NCBI GenBank assembly: GCA_000310025.1
Contig: FN649735.1
Coordinates: forward strand, 2,381,418 to 2,445,417
Source: Ectocarpus siliculosus
Lineage: Eukaryota; Sar; Phaeophyceae; Ectocarpales; Ectocarpaceae
Length of the DNA: 64,000 nt
Direction: 5' to 3'
Positions 14,958 through 25,703 of this stretch are shown here, in pieces (position 1 is the stretch's first letter; the number at the start of each line of letters is the position of its first letter). Below the pieces are notes generated by a model that ran no database searches, was not told the origin of the DNA, and worked only from the letters and a program-made list of their open reading frames with translations. The position numbers were made by a program, and so were the translations under genes.

Positions 14958-17900
14958 TTAGTCCACCTTGATGGACGCGTAAATCTTCCGCGTGAACCAA
15001 AGGCAGGAGTAGAACCCGATGCACCCCGTCAGGGCCGCGAGGCCCAGCGAGAGCAGTGCCATGTACCCGAAGTACAGGACGTACGTGGCCAACATGGTGG
15101 ACTGGAGGTTGCTGAAGTAGATCGCCGAGTAGGCGAACACCCACGCGCCGGTCGATGCCGTGGTGAGGAATGAACGCCACCACCTGGTTGTGGTTCAGCA
15201 AAACGCCGGTCGGTTTGTTAGTTTGGTCGTGCCGTCGTTGGTTCACATCACGATTGTTAAATGAGCCATTGGTTTACCACATGCATGCTGTAGTGTTTTC
15301 GTCGAAGGACAACGGTGAGTATATGGGAAGGCCGTGACGCACACGTATGGAGCAGTGGCCTAGCCTGACGAAGACCTTCGCACTCAAAAGCATGGCGGCA
15401 AGCGACGAAGACCTTGCACGCAGCATATTACTCTCGTATCGCACTTGGACTAGAAATGATCAGCACACACCCTGCGGCTGTCCCTACTCTGTACTTGGCT
15501 CTCAAAGAGAAAGTGCATCTATCCGTCGGACAGATGTAGTCGAAGGCGCGTACGCTCTCTCGCGTGCTGGACACAAAGTGGAAACGAGTCGAGATCGTGA
15601 GGAAGCAAGCCATTTCCAAGCCCGCAACCCCGCACCGCTCGAAGGTACATGCTGCACTCACCAGTGGTAGTCCTCGGCGCAAAGCTGGAAGTAGCAGAAC
15701 ACCATGGCGATGTCGGCGCACGTCACGATCAAGATGATGAACACCAGCATGAGGAAACCGAAGACGTAGTAGTAGTTGCCCATCCACAAGGATTGCAGGA
15801 TGAAGAACATCTCGATGAAAACCGCGCCGTAAGGGAGAATGCCACCCACGGTGATGGTGAAGCAGCTCCACAGGAACCACGGCTGGTCAGGGATCTAAAA
15901 GATTCCAAGAAAAAACATAAAAAAAAAGGGGAAATGAGCCTTGGCAACGTGATGAGATTCTACTTTTCACGGTACATATGCATAGTAAAGGAAGGGTGTG
16001 GATGTGACAAGCACGTATTAGTACCAACATATCTTCCCGCGTGCACCGCATACAAAAGCGCGGTTGAGAAACAAAAACAAAAAAGGCGCTTCTCGAATGC
16101 ACGCAACACGGCAGCAGAGCAGCAGTGGCAAGCGGGGTCCCCTCAGACCGTCAAAACTTTATACGATACGATGTTTGGTAAATTATGCCTCACAGGTGAA
16201 TAGGAGAGAAGATTGTGGCATCATAGGGGACCCCGACGCTACGCCCCTTGAAATCAAGGCTTGCCTTGTCGACATGTGGTGTCCGACGATGACATCACGC
16301 TGCGAATAGCCCCATAGCCCAACAGCTCTACATGCCTTGGAGCTTAATTTAGCACTTCAAAGAAAACGGCATTGGTAAAACAAATTCCCCCCAAAAAAAA
16401 CTCGTGGTCGTTGTGTCCCTTCTCGAGAGATAAAACTGCTCCACCGGACATACGCCAACATGTCCAGCTAACATTATGATGGAATAAATCAACCTGGTGT
16501 ACGGCTTCCCACAAGCTCTGCTGCGCATGAGGCAAACATCAGACCACTGATCGCCTGGCTCGATCATCACCCACTAGACCCAACTACGCATACAGAGCGC
16601 AAGATGTCGCAGCAGGTCTCCGCTGCGGGAAACCAATCACACCGCAGCCAACATGAGCCTGGTAAAAACATACGGCAACGTGGATGACAGAGACATGATG
16701 TGTCTGTCGTCTTGTCTTGTCTCACCTGTCGAGGGATGTTGGAGGTAACAACCGGGTAGGGCTCCACGGGCTTGCGGTAGCCGAAGTAAGCCCCCAAGAA
16801 CACCATGGGCACGCTGATGCAGAACCACAAGGCGAGCACCTTGATGATCTCCACGAAGGGCACCGCCTGCAATGCCATGCCATGCCATGCCATGCATGCC
16901 ATTCAACAATAGACATGCCCCACACCACCGACAGCAACAGCACAGTCCATACCGTTAAATCAGGAAAAACACAGAGACATGAAGAGGTGCGTGAAGCTTC
17001 ACGGATGGATCCGGTGCTCGTCTGCAATAAATACGCTAGACAAGACACGGCGAACGGTACACGCGCACGTGATAACAAAAAAAATTCGGGGGCGAACAAC
17101 TGACAGCCATTGAATTGTCCCGTGTTGTGGGGCGGCAGAAGCACCACAAGCACACTTCTCATCGCTCTAGACGGCTCATCAGGCCACCCACCTGAGTAGA
17201 ATGATATCTCTGCGACATGAGGTTGAGGGAGAGGAAGATCGTGAAGCACAGGGACGGGAAGAGTAGTGCCGTAAGCAGCGTGCACTGCTGCCACTGTCGA
17301 CCCTTGAAAGACTTGTACAGGACGGAGCTCGAGTATCCGGCCGGCACTCCCATGAGCACATACAGGAGGAGCATCGACACCGCCAGACTGCCTCGGTTGG
17401 AGGGATTCACGAACCTGCACGCAATAAAAGGAAAACGCGTGGTTGTTGCCAGTCGCTAGTGCACACGCTCGAGAGCTGAACAACAAAGGTAGCGGAGTCA
17501 ATGCACGAGATTAATGAGCCTTTCAAAACACGTCCGGTCAACACTCAACACAGTACAGGACGTATCGCAGCTCCAACACGTGGCACCGAAGCTACATTAA
17601 TTAAGCTTCTCGCCTTTTCTCTCGGGCATTGATCTCTGCGCGTTTTCTTATGATCGCGTTCCTGCCAATGTGCCAAAACGAACCTGCGCTATTGCGGTAC
17701 ACTGACTGCAGGGGGTAAAAACCTCCATTAACAGCGTAGTGTTTCCAATGGCAGTCAGCAAAGGACACCTCTGCAGAACAAAGTAAATGTTCACACTGGT
17801 GAGAGTATTTTGTGGTGCTTTGGTCACACCATTGATACGCGAACGCGAATCTCTGCAGGCCATCAAAGGTACATGTAACCCCAACGGTAGATCTCCATTT

Positions 17901-20900
17901 CGAACCACTCCACGCACATACACGTACACGAGACACTTGGCGGTCTCAAGTGGGGTCCCCTCAGACTGTCAAAACTTTAAACGATACGATGTTTGTTGAA
18001 CTGTGCCTCACAGATGAATAGGAGAGAAGATTGTGGCATCATAGGGGGCCCGCGACAAAAAAAAGCAAACAAGCAAGACACTCCTCACTGTCCCTTCTTC
18101 AACCGCTCCACCAAGAAACATTGAAATCGCAAAGCCTGCCAACAGGACGATGCCCGGCGGGTGAGAGCGCGAGACCATCAACAGGTAAGCACTTGGGCCA
18201 CCAGCCTCTCGGGGGTGCCGCTCAATGCACGTACGAAAGCCTGCCGTACACCAGAGGTGGGGATGTAATCAACTCACCCGATAGCCGCGAAGGCGATCGT
18301 GACGATTCCCATGCACAGCAGCTGCACGCCGGTCCCCACCAGCACGCAAAACAGCATAGGGTACTTGGCGGGCGGTCGGAAAACGTCGGCGTGGACCAGC
18401 TGTTTGTGCCGCAGAGAGCACCACAAGCGAAGGCGTACAGAAGGGCGCGGGGAGCCGCTTAGTCGACGGGCCAAGCCGGGTCGAATGGTGCGCAAACACC
18501 CGTCGCGGGGTTCATTTCATGCCCAACACAATATTTCGAACAGGGTACCGATAGAGCCCATGCCTCGATGTACTCGTAACTGCTTGTGGAGAGGGCCGGG
18601 GCAACCCCCCCCCCCCCCCCCCCTGCCCGGCGCGCGGGGTTTCACCGACATCGCATACGAAACTAGTACTGGGAGAATAGACGTGACTCACAACAGCATA
18701 CAAATACATGTCAACACAAGACAGGCAGATAGTGTCCTCCAGCAAACGGTTCCACTCCAAAAACAGACGCCGCAAAACACGCGGGCACCGGCCACGTTGA
18801 CGCAAGGCCCTCGACAAAGAAAAAAGCCCGCACAGAGGGTGCAAGACCATACCAGGTGTGTAAGCATGCATACCTTCCAGCCCGTCTCCTCGCGCTCCTC
18901 CGCCTTCTCCTCGTCAGTCGGTACTCGGTTGTACCGCATGATGTCCCGGTGAAGGTTGCGGATGAGGATCATGGCGATCATGGCCGTGAGGAACAGGACG
19001 ATCAGCAGGGAGTTCACGATGGAGAACCAGTGCACCTGTGAAGCATTCGGTGCACAGCAGACGCAGGTTGAGGAAAAATACAAGTGGTATCATCTACCGC
19101 GGGGCGCATGAAGCGACATGCACACGGGGCAGAGGTGGTGTAATCACGCTGGACGAAAGGGGAACGAGAAAGAAAATCATGCATGATCGAGATATGGAGC
19201 CGTCTCTGCAGCACAGCACAGCATTCCTTGTGCCATGCCAAGAAACGAGTTAGCTTCCTATACGAGCCGGGGCCACGCTATATCGGTGGCCGCGCCCATG
19301 TGGTCATGCAAACAACAACACTTGGGAGGCAGTCATCAGCGACGACCTCCAACATCGCCATCATCGTAGCCGCCGTCCGTCTACCACAGCACCTCCTTTT
19401 GCATGCCGCAGCCGTAACATCACACAAAGAAAACTCGCCAAAATGCCAAGGTAGCACCTACCCTGTTCTTGACGGCGTGGTTCATGGTGAGGTAGATGTC
19501 CCAGCGGCTGGCCCAGTGTGTGTCCGACTGCTTCCAGGCGACGTCGTACGTGTAGATGATCCTCTGCCCCACAGCCACCTCCTGCTTCTGGGACGGGTCC
19601 TGAAGGTTTCAACGCCAACCAGAGCACGGGCACAACGAACGGGGTGGGTGCACATTGCTCTTAGCAAAGCTCGAGGCGTATGTAGATGAGAGCAGACTGG
19701 CGTGTCGGCGGCGACAGCATCGGCGTAGGATGGCCGAGGTAACCACGGGGAGTCGAGTGGCGTGTTTCGACGTCAATGACAACAGAGAGGGACATGAGCT
19801 TCTAGCGAGCTGGTGCACATCTGCGAAAATGAGAGCACACAACCGGCGAGGGCAAGGCCAGGCCATACTCGCATCAACGACGCGAGCAAAACCAACCCAA
19901 CAATTTCAGGCCTGGAGGCTAACACACCGGAGCAACCAACAGGCGCGATGCATGCCGAGCCAATCAAAACCGAGACACGGCGTTCAACAAGAAAGCTGGA
20001 ATAAACGAAGCCCGACCCTCACCACCGTGGGCTTGACCGGGTTGATGAAGTTGTCCTTCTCGCAAGTGCTGAGGGGGGGCATGTCTCCCGGGGCTCCCGT
20101 CCAGTACGCCGCCGGCGACTGGAAGGCGTGCTTCACGGAGAAAGGCTCCACCTTGAATCCCACAACCCTGGCAGAGGGCTCCTGCGCGCACACACCGGAA
20201 ACCATCACACCGCAAGATGTTCACACCCAATGAGTCCCTAGTTGGCGGTCGCGAGCCAACCGCTCATCAAGAACAAATGAGGAAGGTGGAACTCCACCAC
20301 GCGGCGAATACTCCATACAACCTTCATCGCAGACGTTTCATCAATGCGGCCTAAGTCCTAAAAAGGGCCATCACAACCCGCACCCAAGCAGTCAGGAACA
20401 AATTAAACACCGCATCAGGGTCGGGTGGCGCAAGCCGCTGTCTCGAACCTACGTGCGCATGCACACAGAGGCGCTCCGTTGTACGTAGATTTTCCTTACC
20501 TCTTCGAGGTCCATGGGGTGGTAGTCCACGACCATGTGCACGTGGTTGTTCACGTAGTACTTGCCATCGATCACCTCGCCCACCGGGAATCCCTGCGAGT
20601 AGTACGTCTGCGTTGCGTCCTGTTCCGTCCCGGTAGGGAATCAATACCAATCGCAACAGGCGGAGGAACCCAAGAGAAAACGGGCACCCAGGTGGGGGTA
20701 AACAAAACGAAAAAAAACGGACAAGTTAAGAGTGGCAGCCTTACCGCGAGTACGACACAGAAATAGAGAGGTCAAGACGGTGTCCGACCCTGCTATTCAT
20801 TGCATGTAGAGGGTAGGGCGAAAAATTCCCGCGCCAAGGGGGTTGCAACATTAAAATCAGGAAAAGCAAGCCAGCGGAGCCCAGACGGGGCGATTGGGCA

Positions 20901-23900
20901 CCAGGACGCCAACACAGCACACAACTCGAGCAGATGGCGATAGGTAAAAAAACCCAATTGGACCGACCTCCGAACGTGACTCGCTCGCCAATCAAGCCTA
21001 GTTCAGGGACGGGATCATTTTAGATCATTGTAGATACTGAATCATGAACTTAACGCGAAACATGACATAAGTCCCGGCGCCAGAGCGCGAGGCAAGTCAG
21101 GAACTTGAGAGGTCAACTACGAGAAACTGGCCCGCGTACCAAGCACAGCATTGGCACCAAGCATTGCAGGACAGGAATTCGCTCCTGCAGCAGTATCAAC
21201 CAATGATGATGAAGAACCGAGACGGAGAAATACTTAAGCCGCCAACACGACACAACGCAATGGGGCGGAGGAAAAGAGGGGAAACCCTGCAACAACTCTC
21301 TAAACAACAAGACCCTATATCCCAAGCAGAGGGCGACGAGTAAGAATGCAGCACTCACTTCACCCTCCACGGGGACGAGGGAGGCAGCGGGCAGGTTGTC
21401 GATGATCCAGTTGTGGCGGTAGTCCCTTCGGATCGCCTTCTGGAGGTTGTCCACCTTCTCCTTGTCCGCATCCTGCAGCTCCACCTATCAAAATCAATCC
21501 ATGCCCACACACGGCGAAAAGGTCCGATCCGGACGTTGACAAAAGGTCAATGCCGATGGATGACAAAAACAGCACTTCCGTTCTTGGCCGACCGAGCTCT
21601 GACGCCAGCATGCTTCAGGCAAAGCCCGGCGGTCAGCAGGCACACGGCGGAGGATCAGCGATTGTGCACTTCTAGGAGAGGTAACTGTACGGGTGTCATC
21701 ATGCCCAGCCCGCGACTTCGGGAGAATCAACCGATCCAGCGTGCTGGTCCTCATTTCAGAGATTCCGCTCACTGGTACACCACGCAAACAACAGGACCAC
21801 AGCGTCTTGGACTATGTACATCTCGCCGAAGGCCGAAAGAGGGCTTCCAGTTAGCGCACTACTGCCGTACGCTACATGTACCGTGATGGCGTCTCTTGGA
21901 GCATGCTCCCTCGGTGCCCATCGCATGACTCTGTCGCAACAAGGCAAGCCGCAAACTCTTTTATCTACCCCGCACCAAGGAACGGACGAATCAAGGGACG
22001 AACAAACACGGACAAACCTGACACAAGGCTGTGCACGAGATGTTGTGCTGCATGTAGATGGAGTACGGGGATGTTTCGATGCGATCCCCGCTCAAGAACT
22101 CGCCCAGGTTCTCCGAGGTCATCCTAGCCCCACCCTCCGGGCTGCAACACGCACAACCACGAGAGACAGCACAGCATTTGTGAAAACGACAACACATGAC
22201 GCGAAGGCAGCAAGCATTACGCGTGACAACACAATCTTCTCATGGAGCATGAGGACATGCCAAGGCCGCATGGTGGTGCCGAAGCTGTTGGGGATGGGGA
22301 ACGATTCTCGGGGGTGGAAATAAGGCGTCAAGCTTGTGCCGCTCCTGCTGTCCACACTCCATCTTCTTTCGTGCCACTGCCATCCATCACCGTGTACGGC
22401 TAAGCATACGTCTGCGACAAATCAGCTCGACTCGAACGACTAAAGGCGACTGGTTTGGCTGCTGCGACTGCAGACGACCCAACGCATCGATCCCTCTACA
22501 GCAGAATACATGCCGCGTTGGACAGAAAACAAACACACAAGAACAAGGATGCCAGCAAGTTACGTATCTCCTCTCATCCTTACGGATTAACGTGCAAGAG
22601 AGGCTTCGTGTTCGGTTCATGCCAACAAAACCAACGGCTACGACGCTGTGAGTGCCGCACGTTTTTCCATGACTGCGCGCACTCTTGTCAGGACCGCCTA
22701 CGCAGGATTTTAAGAGTGTCTAGAAAAACAATAGGGAGGGGGCACGCAGACCCTATCACTAACCCAACCCTAACCCCAAAGCACGGATTGAACACTTTAT
22801 CCCATATGTTTGCTTAATCAATTTTGCTGCGTAGACTACTCACAGGTGTTCGCGCCTATAGGAATTGAAAAAAAAGTACAGACAAGAAATCACGCCGCCG
22901 GTTTCAGCGGGGTCAATTTTGTTTCATCCCCTCCCCATATTGGACATGGCTGAGCCCAGTTCTTTCACCACCTCGTGCTCCTTACACAGACCTTGTCGTT
23001 TCACCAAAACAGGCGGGCGCCTCAAGCAAGTCATACCCTCCATCGGAAAGCTGGTTTTACCCTTTGATTTTGCTTTGAGCCGGAGAAATGTCTCGCGGTC
23101 ACATCTGAGTTGAAGCTGCCTTCCTGCTGCTGCACGCAACCTTTTCAGCTCTGAGAAGCAACTTTCATCCAAGTCGGTTACCCGCTTCAGAGTCCCAATT
23201 CGGCCAAAACTCCGCACCATAGTAGAGATAAAAGACCATAGAATGAATGTATGATGTGCACTAATTGGGATCTGCACTACAGCGATGGCAGTGGGCCTGC
23301 GAAAGTCGGCCTAAATTCAATTCTAAACTCCAGTAGTCATCAGGGAGGCCCCCAGAACGATCATGAGCCTACCTCCAAAAATATATATGGTAATCCAAGC
23401 CATGGAAGCACGCACCGCACCTAGATGCCTTTTGGTTACCCACGTAGGGTGGACCAAATCTCACGAAAATTGGTGTGTGTGTGTCTTTACATGTGGGCAA
23501 TCCATAGACGATATGCACTAATTGGGATCAGCACTACAGCGCGAGTTGTGGCAGAATAACCAAAAACACTGGGCGGAGAGACTGCTTCCCGATGTGACTC
23601 CAGGATTTTTAATGTCTGCATAAAAAAAAAAAATGGAATAGTTTCCATAGGCGCGAACACGTGTGTACTGTCTTGTCAACACCATCATATTGTGGGGCAC
23701 AGCGGTTTGTTTTTTCCACTTTTTTGGGGGCGCAAGAGTGTTTTATACAGGTTGCCCGACGGGCCCAACTCATTGCTTGGAGGTTCTGCTCAACGTACTA
23801 TGGATGGTTATCATTCAGCAGCAGCGGCAGCAGCATAGGGGCCGTCCGCGTGACCTGAACCCCCCTCCCCACCCCTCGCGCCAAAACCCAACATCATGCA

Positions 23901-24966
23901 CTATTTAAAGTTATTTTTCCTCGACAGCTACGTTCAGCATGCATGCACGTGACAGGCATTTCCAGCAGTACAGCAGTCACTAAAGCCACCGCGCAGCGGT
24001 ATGTGAAGGAATGCGCGCAACGGAGGCACGAAAGAGACATACATGTGGGGTTTGTTTGAAACACTTCTGCGGGGCCCTGTCCACCGTTAAAGCAAGAACA
24101 AACAAATGAATGTATTGCGTCGGAGTACATCACACCACGTCGCGCTCGCTACTTATACAGGCTTGCTTTGGGCATATTACTTACCAGGTACGTATTTACA
24201 TGTACGGACTAACGAACATGTTCCAAAACTTTAAAGACGATCGCTTGCCGATGTCGGGACTGTTTGATAGTGTTGCATGTTATTTAACTGGGAAATTGAC
24301 ATCTGACATTCGCTGATCGGTGGTGTGAGGTGGGGCGGTGTGATGTTCCATCCGCTGTGTGTAGGTGGTGTGTTCTGCGACCATGCGGAGAAAAGAGAAA
24401 AGGAACATACCCGCGAATGTTTGGGATTTGCATCCTGTATGTATCGTATGGTACAATGTTTCAAATGGCAGCAGCGGCAAAGCTTCACTTCACTTCACGC
24501 CAGCATCTCAACGTCTGGCAGAGTATTGTTGCGGGTGCATATGGACACGACAGGATTCACCGCGCCATTTTGTGGAGGCGAGCGGCGGCGGGGGGGGGGT
24601 GTACGGGTGGTACGGCTGTACGGCGGAATCACAAAAACAGAAGAAAGCGAAAGGTAGGAATAGACAGCGTATGTCGTAGCCTTAGGTCTTGAAGCACCAG
24701 TGACTGACTGCTGTATGCAACGTTGAGACAACAGCAGCGGGCTCCCAGCTTCCGAAGAAGAACACTCACGTGCAGAAGGGCATCGAGTAGTAGTCCAGCG
24801 GGAGCTGCGTCTGGATGCTGGTGAGCTTGTTCACTTTAACCTCCACGTTCTGGCAAAACTCGAAAGTCACCGGAGCCACCCCGGGAAGGTAAAACCCCTC
24901 CACACCGCTCCCCACCAGCGTCCCCGCCGCCGCTAACGCGAGCGCCGCCCCCCATCGCAGTTCCAT
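14958..24966 (-). CDS. Transmembrane 9 superfamily protein (nonaspanin), 12 exons
   Basis: TM9SF proteins are nine-membrane-span proteins of the Golgi and endosomes with roles in protein sorting and cell adhesion. Exons, minus strand: 24966-24770, 22141-22018, 21484-21359, 20619-20500, 20181-20023, 19599-19462, 19035-18874, 18399-18278, 17414-17192, 16866-16726, 15894-15662, 15183-14958. All junctions are GT-AG and every phase fits, giving 656 aa, normal for the family. Residues 1-24 are a signal peptide followed by the hallmark FYLPG. The lumenal domain carries [13 protein letters not shown] and WIIDNLPAA. The end of the lumenal domain, [12 protein letters not shown], leads into the first membrane span ([14 protein letters not shown]). 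The loop has [13 protein letters not shown]. Then come the remaining hydrophobic spans, with [12 protein letters not shown] and IPRQIPDQPWF between them. The C-terminus [10 protein letters not shown] ends in the KxD-type COPI-binding/Golgi-retention signal known in this family. Intron 1 (2.6 kb) carries a transposon-like element, and introns 8 and 10 each carry a MITE. Confidence 0.97.
16134..16234. mobile_element. 100-bp MITE, copy 1 (GGGGTCCCC ends)
   Basis: This short palindrome-ended repeat sits in TM9SF intron 10. It begins GGGGTCCCCT and ends AGGGGACCCC, so the tips are inverted repeats and also nearly self-palindromic. It is about 90% identical to the copy at 17952-18051 in the same orientation. 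There is no coding capacity, and I could not define a convincing target-site duplication. Confidence 0.8.
17952..18051. mobile_element. 100-bp MITE, copy 2 (GGGGTCCCC ends)
   Basis: This second copy of the 16134-16234 element lies in TM9SF intron 8. The left tip is intact (GGGGTCCCCT) and the right tip has decayed to AGGGGGCCCG. The interior shares long identical runs such as GAATAGGAGAGAAGATTGTG with copy 1. Confidence 0.8.
18605..18623. repeat. Poly-C tract
   Basis: A run of about 19 C residues lies in TM9SF intron 7. Its length is liable to sequencing and replication error. Confidence 0.9.
22846..23660. mobile_element. 815-bp element with 19-bp terminal inverted repeats
   Basis: The left end GTGTTCGCGCCTATAGGAA is repeated in inverted orientation at 23642-23660 with two mismatches. 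The interior has a near-identical 26-bp direct repeat at about 23258-23284 and 23515-23541 (core CACTAATTGGGATC). It also has an internal A-run. A 117-codon minus-strand open frame (22924-23277) is rich in K/R but not recognised as a transposase. This is probably a non-autonomous DNA transposon inserted in TM9SF intron 1. The boundary bases and any target duplication are uncertain. Confidence 0.7.
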
Positions 24967-25703
24967 AGCTCCCTCCTGTGTCTATCTCAGCCCGATAGGT
25001 GAAGATTCACGGATGGGTTGTGCAGCAGGGAGGTTCCTTTGAGGGCATGCATATGCGGGCAAACGTTTTGTTCGGTGTGACGAAAGAGACACTCTGGATT
25101 ACTTCTTCAGAGGCTGCCGTCGAGCTTCGGCCTGCTCCGCTCGCTTGTGTGTGTGGTTCAAACAAAAGGATCGCGCGGCCGAGCAATCGTCGTCGAGAAG
25201 TAAAGGGCAACGCAAGCAGGAGAAACGGACAAAGGCAATTTCCCGTGTTGGCGACCTTGCGCGTCATCACGCTACGCTGGGCTCCCGTCCAAGGACTGCG
25301 CTAGCTAACCAAGGCCCAAGGCCTGCCAGCACACACCAGTTTTACATGGATCATCACTGAATGTTCTTTGCCCGGCTTGCAGAACATCGATCAGCCGGCA
25401 GGGGCATCGGTGCAGGCCCATCTGCAACTCGTCTCACCCTTGGTATCTGGACAGTAGGCTGTTGCCGATGGTTGGCGTTGCTTCAACGCCGCACAGCCGC
25501 AGCTTTTGTCCGCTCTCACACGTTCCCCGCTCTTGTTCTGTGTGCGAAAGTTAGTTCGCGCACGCCCATCGCCTTTTGCGAGCAGGCGTTCCTTCCGAGG
25601 GGGGACAACAGCCGAGAAAAAAGTGAAAACAAAAAAAAAGAGCAAGAGGGATAGACGGCGAGACTGCGAGAGAGAGACACAAATACCACCACCAGCTAGC
25701 AGG
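24967..25703. other. Divergent promoter region, TM9SF/YKT6
   Basis: 737 bp separate the start codons of two head-to-head membrane-traffic genes, so a shared bidirectional promoter is likely. A purine-rich leader (A/G runs near 25615-25680) precedes the YKT6 ATG. No other gene is seen. Confidence 0.5.

Noticed and set aside
16722-17501. 259-codon minus-strand frame in the TM9SF region
   Set aside because: It spans two introns and reads the real exons in another frame; the spliced TM9SF frame explains the conservation.
22757-22780. Telomere-like CCCTAA units
   Set aside because: Only two imperfect units are present, within an intron next to a transposon-like element; not a telomere tract.
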